Shown: piece after piece, positions 10,758 through 21,100 of the stretch
How the letters are laid out: each line of letters starts with the position of its first letter
Position numbering within the stretch: position 1 is the first letter of the stretch
Assembly (NCBI GenBank): GCA_022539475.1
Contig: VCMS01000183.1
Coordinates: 62,001-126,000, forward strand
DNA length: 64,000 nucleotides
From: Gracilaria domingensis
Taxonomy: Eukaryota; Rhodophyta; Florideophyceae; Gracilariales; Gracilariaceae
Direction of reading: 5' to 3'
Program-made: the position numbers and the translations under genes
The notes under the pieces: model-generated
Told to the model about the DNA's origin: nothing
The model's database searches: none
What the model saw: only the letters and a program-made list of their open reading frames with translations

Positions 10758-11788
10758 GCCATGACAAACTTTCACGTATTGCAAAAATCCTCTGAAAAAT
10801 GACGATGGGGCATTTTTCCGGAGAAACAAGAAACCATGGGACGTGGTAGGGGCTGCCGCTCGAAAAGGAGAAAATAGGAGAAGGTGAGGCAGTATCGAAA
10901 GAAAAAAGCGAAAAGTGCCCGTCTTGATTATAAAGTATCTGCTGATTTAGACAAGGAAAACAGTTCACAGCTGTTGAGTAGGTTAGAAGTAGCATCGGCG
11001 GCACAGTTTTTTTCTTTTAGAGACGGCACTGGTTCGCCTCGAAACGTAATCAGGCTAGTAATTTTACATGTGCGCTACAGAGAAAACATGTTAGAATTTC
11101 TCTATTCTCAAGTAAATTATGAATGTGTCGCTTTTCTAGCATTTAGTATTGTATCTCCAGAAAGTTTCCGTGTTTACAAAATACTGAGCTTCTTTTGAAA
11201 GGTCAAAGATCTACAGAATCGCTTGCAAACTGTCATTTTCTTTCTGTTCGAGTAATAGGTAGCTATTAATTACTTTGGCCTAATGTTAATATCAAACTTC
11301 AAAGTTTTGTAAAAAGTGTTTAAAATTGAGCAAGAAATTGAGAAAAATGCAGAATTGACCGAACAAAGGGGCATCTTAACAAATTTCTAACTATGTATAC
11401 TGTTTATAGTGAAAATAAAACTTAGACTTAATTTGAAAACCAGTTAAGCTACTATATTGCACACGTGTAGAATTAAGTAGTGGATATGAATTTGACACGT
11501 GTATTTGTGGTCGCGTGTACTGTAAATGACAATATGACTAGACTTTTATTACATATGCTAGTCAGTCTGTCACAAATACGGGCCTCGCTCATACATTGAT
11601 ACACTCCCCCAAACTACGCAAAATATAACAGGGGCCCAAGAGAGGAAATGGCAGCACCCTTGTCATATACCTGAGCTGCGACTGAGGGACCAAGAAATAG
11701 CAGGGTATAGCGCGCTGTTCTGTGCCATAAATGTACATGCCCATACTTCCAGATTGAAAACACAGGCAATAGTCATAGACGCCCAGAC

Positions 11789-12259
11789 ATGCAGAGCACA
11801 CAGAAAGAAGCTAAAAATTCGAACCAGTTCGCCCCTCGTGGGGTTACTGAGAACAACGACCAGTTATCTTCAACCAGATCGCCCGATCTTTGTCCTCTGG
11901 GCATGGATCCGGAGGCTGAAATTCGGCTTTCGAAACATAGCCTTGTTGAAACTGCTGAAGAAAGGCAAGTTGAAAGTTCTCGTTCGCGTAAATCTTTCTC
12001 AGAAGCCCACCGACCCGTGGAAGACGACGAAGATATGCTGTCATGCGATTCGTGCGATCTCGTGCCCCTCGGGGTCGATACCGACGATGAGATCTGTCAG
12101 TTAGATTTGCGAATCGCAGAGATTGCCGCAGAGATTGCCTGTGGTGCGCATTCGACGAGATCGGAGCGCGTGCCTCCCGCTGAGGAGTCGGCAGACACCT
12201 CTCTCTCTGGCGAAGGCAATTTTGCCAACCATGTGGTGTTTGACGGGGCGGAGGGGTAG
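11789..12259 (+). CDS. hypothetical acidic protein with an internal duplication
   Basis: 156 codons from ATG at 11789. Two related segments are visible: DLCPLGMDPEAEIRLSKHSL then VETAEE (about residues 33-58) and DLVPLGVDTDDEICQLDLRI then AEIAAE (about residues 87-112). Conservation of DL.PLG.D...EI suggests real selection on protein sequence. No signal peptide, membrane helix or known domain is seen. It lies just outside the Harbinger-like element. It could be a complete small protein or one exon: the sequence after the stop is not obviously intergenic. Confidence 0.4.
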   Translation: MQSTQKEAKNSNQFAPRGVTENNDQLSSTRSPDLCPLGMDPEAEIRLSKHSLVETAEERQVESSRSRKSFSEAHRPVEDDEDMLSCDSCDLVPLGVDTDDEICQLDLRIAEIAAEIACGAHSTRSERVPPAEESADTSLSGEGNFANHVVFDGAEG

Positions 12260-14067
12260 TGCCTGGGATGGTACAATGGAGGGCCGTGGACAGTCTTCTT
12301 CGTACAAGTAGATAGTTGGTGTCCACGTTAGAAATTTGTCGTTCTTAGAACAAATTGAAAACTTTTTGGTAGTATTAGCTAAATATTTGGTAAAACTTTT
12401 AAAGATTCACTAAACTTTTGGGATTAATTCAATATTGTAGCGTTCTTCTCTGTGGCTTGAACTGGATTCAGCTGCTTGTTGCCGCTGGGAACGACCTCCA
12501 CCATACCACTTAGGCCTTTTCAGTTTTTTCCAATCCAACCTCTTTTGAGAGTACGTCGCTGTAGTGAATTGGGAGCTACGAGAGCAAGAATATGATTATG
12601 CTTGAGTACAAAGAGCTTTCCCCGATCTATTGCGCTGTATGGCGTAAAAATGGAACAAGGGCACGTGGAGACCAGGCACAGACTAAGGGGGTTCACCTTG
12701 TTGATAACAAGGCTGCAAGTGTAGATTGGCGTCAAGCTGTGGATCTACAGAGAGATGAATGCTGACTGCTTCTTGCGTGTGGGCCGATTTGCTCTTATTC
12801 GGCAACGGCAATTGGAAATCGGAAGGAAAGCAATGTATGGACAAGTGGAAATTCCAGAAGTTGGTCATGAGCAGCAGTTGTAGATTGGAATGAAGTATGC
12901 GAGTGATGGAGTTGGGGAGCACAATGATGATCATGGTCCATGACAGTCATGGCGCATGGTAGTCATGGTTCCATGAGCCGGACGAAGAGCTTGTGCAATA
13001 CACTGACAGGTTTGAAACTGGTTTAGAGAGGGAGGCTGTAACTATGTACGGTACGTTTGTGGGGAGCGTCGTGGATCGTATGAGCAACGGCGGATGGGGT
13101 GTGTAAACTGGACAACTTGATACGTGCTCATGTTTATGGGCGGGCCATACGGCTCGCCCAAGCTGCTGCAGCAGCTCCATGCGCGGCGGGTCGGCGCGCG
13201 CACGGTGGCGCGCCGCGCGCGTCGTGCAGGCGGCGTAACTTTACGGCGGCGTCCGGCGGAGTGCGCCCGGCGCGGGCGACAAGTATGCCACGGACGGGCG
13301 CGTGCGCGGCGTGTGCTGCGTGCTGCACTCGTTCGCCACGGCGCCGGCGTTCGTCGCCTGTCGGCGCCTGTCGGGCCGCCCGGGCGCCGCTGCGCGCCGA
13401 CGGCGGCGGCGAAGGGCGGCAGAGGCTAGATCAGACGCTGTGCCGCACCTTGGCACAGACATGGCTCCGTTGATTGAGCTTTATGCCTTGGAGAGATGCG
13501 GAGGATTGGACGTGCGAGATAGCTTGAAGGCATGGAAAGCTTGGGTCTCCATCGACGTTGCAAGCAGGGAGAAGAAGCGACGAGGAGAGTGTCATGTGTG
13601 CAAGCGAGGAAGGACTCGCTAAAGAGATGTTCCAGACCGGAGGGGAGGGCGCTGGAGCTCCTTGGTCCGGTACGACCGAGTCGCGCGGTGACTGCAGCTC
13701 GCTTGATGGACGCCGACACTACTTTTCTGCGCAACACTCCGAGAGCCGCTCGGCTGACGCGTCAACTGCGACAATCGCGTGGCGCGCTCAGTCGCCCGTG
13801 TTGGAGCTCGCCGACTGTGTGGCCGCTGCCGCGCCTATCAGTTTGGCTTTTTTCCTGACGACTACCACTTTGGCACTTCAATTCTCTCGTGACTTGTTGT
13901 GTATTGTGAGAATAGGATGAGGGCTCGGCCGCAGAGAACCGTGAAATGCGCAGTAAGATTGGGAGTTGACCGTTCGCTGCTTTCCCCCCCTCCTCCCCTT
14001 CAGCACCCATATATTTGGTTTCAACGTGTTTTATTGACGGTGTACAGCCGCGCGTGCCGGACGTGGC
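12260..14067. other. no confident gene; second GC-rich island at 13160-13440
   Basis: 12260-13150 shows no coding signal apart from short CATGG-rich sequence near 12935-12980. 13160-13440 is a CpG-dense block like that at 7.9-8.3 kb, with open frames on both strands; one plus frame reads GDKYATDGRVRGVCCVLHSF, which looks protein-like but is not identified. 13440-14000 has overlapping open frames without motifs. Confidence 0.45.
14008..14020 (+). promoter_or_regulatory. TATA-like box upstream of the SNF2 gene
   Basis: CCATATATTTGG lies about 50 bases before the ATG at 14068. Plausible core promoter; not proven. Confidence 0.3.
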
Positions 14068-14293
14068 ATGACGTCATGGCGCCGATTTGGCGCCAAAAGC
14101 GCGTCGCCCGCAACGCCACGCCGTGCGCAATCTCGCGCGCCACGCGTACCAAACGTAGCTCACTCGCCGTCGCCGCCGCCGACCAAACCGCTCGCCTCGC
14201 CGCCGCAGTCGCCATCGCCGCCGCCAGCGCCTCGCGTCAAGCAGGAGCGCGGTGCGCCCGGCGACGCGTGCCGCTCGCCGTCGCCGCGAGCCA

Positions 14294-14390
<97 letters not shown>

Positions 14391-14594
14391 AACCGTCTCG
14401 CCGGCGCCGCTACCATCGCCATCGCCGCCGTCGCCGCCGTCGCCGCCTGGCTTCGACTCGTCGCCGACGCCGCCCAGCCGCCGCGCCAAGCCGCTCTGGC
14501 CGCCGTTTATGACGCCGCCGTCGTCGCCCGACTCCCCGCGCTTCGACTCGTCCGACCGCAGGCCGCGCCCGTCGCCGTGCCAGGCATCCGCCGG

Positions 14595-14633
<39 letters not shown>

Positions 14634-14850
14634 CGCCGTCAATCGCGAGTCGTTCTACATGAGAATGCCGTTGCGCCGCCCCTCCGCCGCCGTCAAGCGC
14701 CGCCCGCCGAGCTCGCCGAGCGTGCCCCAGCCCAAATCGTCCGACCCCGAGCTGAGCAAGCTGCGCGCACGGTGGCAGCTCGACAAGCCGCTGCAGCTCC
14801 GCGCGCGCAGCAACAGCAGCACCAACACGAAGAAGAAGAAGAAGAAGAAG
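14068..14850 (+). pseudogene. 5' part of Rad5-like SNF2 helicase gene (N-terminal region)
   Basis: 261 codons open from ATG 14068 up to the exact left edge of the copia insertion. The encoded N-terminal region is low in complexity: Ser/Pro-rich, an Ala-Pro run from the GCGCCC-type hexamer array (about 14287-14390), an Ala-Ser run (14596-14632) and a Lys run from GAA/AAG repeats ending at 14850. It is probably a disordered leader. The frame at 14850 ends on a codon boundary, and the frame after the element, less one 5-bp target copy, begins on a codon boundary at 21101, continuing basic (RKMKLLNKLRSP). So this is the front of the helicase gene at 21101-23983, separated from it by 6.2 kb. Overlapping frames on the opposite strand are by-products of GC richness. 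Confidence 0.65.
14287..14390. repeat. CCCGCG-type hexanucleotide array encoding Ala-Pro
   Basis: A near-perfect hexamer repeat of about 17 units, in frame in the helicase leader. A shorter GCGTCC hexamer array encoding Ala-Ser follows at about 14596-14632. Unit length is a multiple of 3, so copy-number change would keep the frame. Confidence 0.8.
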
Positions 14851-15439
14851 TGTCGAAACCTGGGCTTCAATCGGCTCGAAGCCGGTGACAATTCAATAAA
14901 GATCAGTATCCACGGCCCCCAGTGAGGCTGTTTTCGTACGTCCTTTATTCTCACAGATGCGAACGGTATGCGGCACCCAATGGTGCTGCGGTAGAACGGA
15001 CCTGTCGATTCCACACGCAGTAGAGGTCGATACAAACGCAAGGTTAGTGTATAACGCTTCGTGGTTCGTTAACTTACTACAAGTAGTTGCAACTCAGTTG
15101 CGCGGTCTCCCGCATCGGAGATGGTTCCTGATAGTTGGATGTTATTTGCTTTTACTTGATGATTGTCCGAGGAGGTCAATCATGTAGTATCCGCACCCAC
15201 CCTATTTATACTACTTTCTAAGACAACTCTACTGTTCTATATATTATCTCTTTCATGTACTCTTCTGATTTGTATACCGATTACTGCCTAACTTATTTCT
15301 TGTTCACTTTCCAATCCGCCATGCAATCGACATCTCTCCAACATTACAAAATCAATATCTGATATGCATTGCTGCTTATGCATATATAAGTATTGCATGT
15401 CCATACAAATCCTCCCATGTAATCATAGAAAAATCTACA
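14851..15439 (-). repeat. LTR of the young copia element (3' LTR in its own orientation)
   Basis: 589 bp, about 99.5% identical to 20507-21095. A purine-rich tract lies just inside it on the minus strand. A 76-codon open frame inside is a by-product of LTR sequence. Confidence 0.92.
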
Positions 15440-18400
15440 TTCCAAAAACTTTTCTTTTGACAAAATTTGTCAAACATAGTCTTAGTTATCCATTCTTGAT
15501 AATTTCTTACGCTCAATCCATCCGGTCGGTGTCAGTGTGATTGAGTTCGTCAACATTACGTTCCATAGCGGATGAGTATTCCCAATCAGTCCCTTGGTCA
15601 GACCGTCTGATACGTTTTCGAGTCCTGGTATCCAGGCTAAGTAACGAAGCTCTCCTTTTGAATGGCTTTCCTTCAATGCCGCGACATCAATTTGAAGTCT
15701 CTTTTCCAGAGTAGAGCCACTCTTGGCTATAACATTAAAGAGCGTACGAGAATCAACATAGGCATCGATTGGTATCTTCCGTCCTGTTACTTCTTGTATC
15801 ATACTCTGAGCAACGTAACAATTGTCAAATCCATAAACCAATCCTTGGATCTCTGCCGCAAGAACTGAACGAGCCACTCGCTTGCATCTCATGCTGCCGT
15901 AGTGTATTATGTTTGCTCTGTTATCCTTATCCACCAGTAAAATAACAAAACCAAGTTGAGACTTCAGATCAGATACATTTGCGAAAGAGGAATCCGTAAA
16001 TAGCATGATACGAGTCGAATTCAAATCCAATGGAACAAACTTTAACCCTACTTCTGCTGTGCTGCGGCATCGGTCAACGATCTTCTTCATTTGCTTCAGA
16101 TCGGCAGCTTGAGGTTTGCTGACAGCGCTTGCCAAGATTTGAGAAGGTGCACACATATCTGGTCTGGTGCAGCAACCAATATACTGAACTTGAGCTCTTA
16201 CACTGGCAAAGTCTGCTGCGTTCTCAGGATATTTCAGCGACTTCAGTTTCTCCGTCTGTGTGACAGTCATAATGTTACCCACTTCTTTCCTTATGTTCAT
16301 GCCATTGAAGGTCGTAGATTCTCCTGCTGTAAGTTTTTTTTCGTGGTTTTGACTGAAAAATAACGGATTCGTTTTCCTCGTCTTCTAGAAAGTTATCGTT
16401 CCCATGCCCAAAAGAGTCATCTACCTGTAATATTGTCATCCCGTCCACTTTAGAACCGCTACGTCGATACAACACACATGGATCTACATTGGTTGGTCTC
16501 ATATTAAGGCGTTTCTTGTGGTGCTCTTGGTAGGTAAGAAACCAGTGTAGTCCGCTCTCCGGGATACCATAGAGTGGTTTTAGAACCTTCAATACCTTGT
16601 TCCTTCCTAGTTTCATCTCGGGTTGCGGACGAAGAAATATGTCTCGTTCGATTTTCGACTGCGATTGTATGTAAGCCTGGGAGATATCTCGTACATATGT
16701 ATCGTGTGTCTCAAACATGGCTGCTAGGGCGATGGCCAATCTTTGTCCTAATCTGCTGACAGTTGGTGACCTTGTCTCTATATTCAATGCGCCGCGGTCC
16801 TTGTAATTCTGAGCAACTAGTCGAGACTTTTCAATCGTACGGCCATTAGCGGTCTTCAATATATCCACCCACCTCGATCCATAAATTCTTGTCCCTTCTG
16901 GTACGGTCTCAATGTCAACTACTTCGAAAGTGCCTCGTCTCTTCAGCCCCTCTAGCTCGTCTTTCCTTGACTGAATGAAATCGTGTTCTTCACTCGCTGT
17001 GGATAAAGTGCTCATAGCTGTGTCCTCACCAAACATCTCAGAAAGAATCGCGTCTGATAACAAAACATCATTATTCCCTTGCACGTTTTCTGATTCATGA
17101 AGGTTGGGTTCGGGTAGATTGTTCTGTACAGTATCTTCGATCTGTTCTGTCTCTACTCGGGGTTGTTCCAGAGTAGATTCAATGACGGGTTTCACTACAC
17201 AAGAGCGAAAAATTCGGCGACCATGAGGAAGCTGTACAACAACCGTCTCACCATCGATGTTGATGAACGTGTGAGGTCCTTCCCACTTCTTCGATTTCTC
17301 TCGGTAAACATAGACCTGAGCACCTGCAGGCAGTCTTTGCAGCTTCTCGCTATATTCCTTTCCCTTTGGTCCATTGTACGATTTGAGCCCGAATGCTACT
17401 TTCCGTTTTGCGTGTTCCTTCTGAACGGCCTTTGTAGCAGTTTCAACTGCCTTGGATCTTTCCAGCTGTACTGTGGCGGGCGTGCTGCGTGCAGGTCGTG
17501 GAATTGAGCCGAATACCAGTAGAGTTGGGCATAATCCTTCTGGTCCGAGAGTATCGTTGATAGATTTAACCGCCATTTGTAGACAGTCGGCGTCTGTTTC
17601 TGCGCGAGGGAGTGATTCACGTATCTTAGTATATGCTACACGTAGTGGCCCGTGGTAGCGCTCGACATGTGTCATTGTTGAAGGTGACTCAATTGGGGCC
17701 TCAAGAACTGTTATGCCTTCTGCTTCCGATAGCTCATGAAACTCTTTGGAAATAAAGTTGCTGCCTTGATCAATGCGTAAAAAATCAGGTGGACCAAGGT
17801 ATAGACGGGACCAGCAACGTAGAAAAGCCTTCCAGACTTCAGAAGATGTCACTCGCTTCAGAAATAGGGCGGAATTGAAATGAGTAGCTTCGTCGACGGC
17901 ATGGAATACTGGTTTGTTGTTGACATACATGATATCCACTGCTACGATGTGGTTGAATCTCAGATCGTCGGTACCAACTGTGAGCTTGAATCTTCTTGGC
18001 CTTGGGGCGTTCACAGCACAAGTAGCACAGGATTTTGTCAGATCTTCTATAGCTTCTCGGACTTTGGCATCCATCTCATCTGGTCGCGCTCTCTTCAGAA
18101 GGTTTGTAAATGCGTTCACGCTGGGATGACCAAACACTCTGTGAAGTTTGCGCAGTTCTGTTTCCGTGTACAGTGAGTACGTCAGGTCCTCTCGTTTCCA
18201 ATTGTGTATGAGAAAATAGTTCCGAAACGTAAGGTCTTGACGCAAATGCTTGTACATTACCTCCCTTCGCTGCAAACTGATCTCCAAACCATTTTCAATC
18301 ATATCCTTCATGCTCAGAAGAGATGGTACCTTGTCCTGAACTATCTGAAAGGTAATATCTATCACCAGGTTTAGATCCTTAAACGGTACAGGTATTGTCG

Positions 18401-20506
18401 CAGTACCAAGTGGTTGGCTACTACCGCCAATTCCTCGTAAGTGCTTGACGTTATTTCGGTCAATCTGGCAGGGTACGTCGAATTGTTCACAGTACGCCTT
18501 GTATTGAGCATATGACATAACGCTGGAACGGTTTGCACAGGTGTCGATGTAGAGTCCTTTGAATTCATCTCGCTCACCTTCTCGGAGTTCTGCTTCCATT
18601 GTGGCTAGGGCTTGGTTCATATCTCTGTGAAATCCGATACCATGGACCAGAGACGCATTTGCCAGAAGTACTTCGTCCGTTTCATGCAGGTTCATGTCGT
18701 CTTCGATGATATAGGCTGCGTCTTCTTCTGACCATTCGCTGTCTGAATCGCTATCGCTTGAGTAAACGACGTTGGCGTCGTGTTCATCAACATTACTGTC
18801 CTCATCTCCGGTGACTTCATCAACGATATATGCTAGGTCCTCGATAGTGATGTAAGCCGATGGTCTCTTGCTTTTCAGCCTGTCTATGGCAGCCTTGACC
18901 TCCTGTGGGCTGTGTCTTGTGCGTGCAAGATGATTTTCGCCACAAACGTAGCAACCTCGTTTCCCTGAAATCCATCTGGACGACAGTTTCCTGGAATTTG
19001 AGTCCATTCTTTTCCTGTGGTGGCCTTTCAAATGTTTCCTAGCATCGCCTCCATATTTGTGTCCTAAACTGTAATTTGCAAAGTGGTCACGGGTCTTTCT
19101 CCTATCTGAGGAAACAACAAAGCTGTCAGCCGATCTTGGGTCACTTGATAGGAAGGTGGCGATCCGACTTCGGGCTTCTTGAGAAGTAGAGGGGATTCTC
19201 TCTCGCAACGCTTGAGTAATTTTTTCCATATCGATAGAAACGATGAGTTGGTCGCGAAGAAAATTGTCGTTGCGGTATGCTGGGTCCAATTGCTGTTGGA
19301 GATTGACAAGCTTCTCATAGAAGGACATGAAAACTGCTAGTTCGCTCTTCTCCGGACTCTCGCGCATCGCTTGAGAAAGACGCATCGATTGCCAGACAAG
19401 TAATGCCCTGTTCTTCTCTTCGGGATTCATGTAGTTGTCGATAAATTTTTGAAGTATTCCTTCGTATGGATCTCCATCTCTGTAGTTCCTGAGGTAGAAT
19501 TTCAATGCGGCACCATCAAGCATGGTTGGGAGATATTCAGCCTTCTCAATGTCTGTAAGACGGCATCTCTTTGCCATTGCATCGTAGAATTCGAGCGTAC
19601 CTTGTAAATCGTCTTGAAGACGTCCAGAGAATCGGGGGCGGCCTTGACAGAGCTTCAAAAGACTATGCGTTCCCTTTCCAGAGTTGTTCTCGTTCTCATC
19701 AGGAGGTTGACCTGAATTGTAACCCTTCGATTGAGTAATCCTGTCCGGCAGGTTTGAGCAGATGTTGGGGAGAACATCTTGCAATCTGCTTCTCTGAGCC
19801 TCACGGCTGAGTTCCGTGGGTTCTTGACGAATGATTTGTGGCACTTCGTCTCTTACACTTCGGTTCGCAGGTTCTACAAAAACTTCCTCATGTTGTTCAT
19901 TACAAGTGCTTCGTGGGTTCTGCGGATGTAGAACTACGGCTTCAGCATTATCGTTTCTGTCTTGTCCATACTGATGGCCGGTTTGATTAGCAACAATGTT
20001 TCCATGAGATGCTGGTTCTCCAGTACCTGTAGGTACAAATCTATTCTGCATAAGGCATTCGCCGAGTGCGCGCTTTCGCGGGTACCCTTGCTTTCGTTTC
20101 ACCCATACTCCTCGGTTCGTAAGGAAATCGATCCATTTGATTACCAAAAATCGAGACATATTGGGAATACTTGCTGGCCTAAAGACAGAGGTAAACTCAA
20201 ACCACAATGCTTCATTCTGGAGCTTGGTACTTTCGAATGTTGCCAACATTTCTTTTCCGTATGCTTCTACTTCATCTCTATACTTTCTCATTTCTTCTTC
20301 TGATGCATCCGGTGGCGGGAGATCTGGATCCCCGATTGCGTTGTACAGTGCATTGCTAAAATCTCTCAACGCATCTGCGTTTAGCGCTTGGACTTGGTGA
20401 GCCTCGCTAAGTTCACCGTGTGCTATTCCGGATACCTCGTCTGTCATTACGTAGTCCAGGTAAATGTTACAATTGCGGTTAACCTTAACAGCTGCACAGT
20501 TATAAC

Positions 20507-21095
20507 TGTCGAAACCTGGGCTTCAATCGGCTCGAAGCCGGTGACAATTCAATAAAGATCAGTATCCACGGCTTCCAGTGAGGCTGTTTTCGTACGTTCT
20601 TTATTCTCACAGATGCGAACGGTATGCGGCACCCAATGGTGCTGCGGTAGAACGGACCTGTCGATTCCACACGCAGTAGAGGTCGATACAAACGCAAGGT
20701 TAGTGTATAACGCTTCGTGGTTCGTTAACTTACTACAAGTAGTTGCAACTCAGTTGCGCGGTCTCCCGCATCGGAGATGGTTCCTGATAGTTGGATGTTA
20801 TTTGCTTTTACTTGATGATTGTCCGAGGAGGTCAATCATGTAGTATCCGCACCCACCCTATTTATACTACTTTCTAAGACAACTCTACTGTTCTATATAT
20901 TATCTCTTTCATGTACTCTTCTGATTTGTATACCGATTACTGCCTAACTTATTTCTTGTTCACTTTCCAATCCGCCATGCAATCGACATCTCTCCAACAT
21001 TACAAAATCAATATCTGATATGCATTGCTGCTTATGCATATATAAGTATTGCATGTCCATACAAATCCTCCCATGTAATCATAGAAAAATCTACA
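20507..21095 (-). repeat. LTR of the young copia element (5' LTR in its own orientation)
   Basis: 589 bp; TG...CA ends; followed by the AGAAG target copy. Confidence 0.92.
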
Positions 21096-21100
21096 AGAAG

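Larger units (their letters stand above)
9061..10900 (+). pseudogene. HARBI1-like DDE transposase, frameshifted and interrupted
   Basis: Read across plus frames, the order matches DDE_Tnp_4 proteins: LTLCKIGRTWESFGKLFRIK (N-terminal helical region, about 9090-9150), ATDVFFLHANPLWG with the first catalytic Asp, YSGTPKPYG, FDNEALRKK, LMDKGYSG with the second Asp (about 9600), VPRKKH, then DRIGNYFGRL (normally RI.VENYFGR, with the catalytic Glu region) near 9718-9745, and YVRVCLA. Just there a miniature LTR element interrupts, and the typical next motif, MTNFHV, resumes at 10761. The C-terminal tail is basic (RKKKAKSARLDYK). Several frameshifts and stops make it non-functional. Harbinger elements normally need a second SANT/Myb protein; one lies at 54-55 kb, but a link is inference. 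Confidence 0.65.
8320..11581 (+). mobile_element. Harbinger-like DNA transposon carrying a nested LTR element
   Basis: A 13-bp inverted repeat, CCGTATTTGTGAC at 8320-8332 with its complement at 11569-11581, bounds 3.26 kb. Inside is a degraded HARBI1/Tnp4-type DDE transposase on the plus strand. Subtracting the nested miniature LTR element and its duplicated target leaves about 2.3 kb, a usual size for such elements. I see no certain 3-bp target duplication at the ends, so the exact boundaries are provisional. The 8333-9060 part holds no recognisable gene. Confidence 0.55.
14851..21095 (-). mobile_element. young Ty1/copia-type LTR retroelement, nearly whole
   Basis: Two 589-bp LTRs (14851-15439, 20507-21095) begin TGTCGAAACC and end TCTACA. 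The target AGAAG is duplicated (14846-14850, 21096-21100). On the minus strand the parts run gag-like region (about 20450-18900), a CxxC..H knuckle-like motif near 18950, protease with DTCA (about 18540), integrase (about 18200-17500; HRVFGHPS, IDQGSN), reverse transcriptase (about 16850-16400; ILQVDDS) and RNase H (about 16250-15500): the copia order. Gag and pol lie in one long frame. The LTRs differ at about three positions, so insertion is very recent. It looks nearly whole with about one break. It is a close enough relative of the element at 45.8-53.9 kb to align part by part. Confidence 0.92.

Noticed and set aside
14160-14642. Minus-strand frame encoding Ala-Gly/Asp-Ala repeats
   Set aside because: It is the antisense of the hexamer arrays in the helicase leader; the plus frame joins a real helicase frame.
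14957-15187. 76-codon open frame with hydrophobic C-terminus, present again at 20613-20843
   Set aside because: It lies wholly within the LTRs of the young copia element, which explains the two identical copies.
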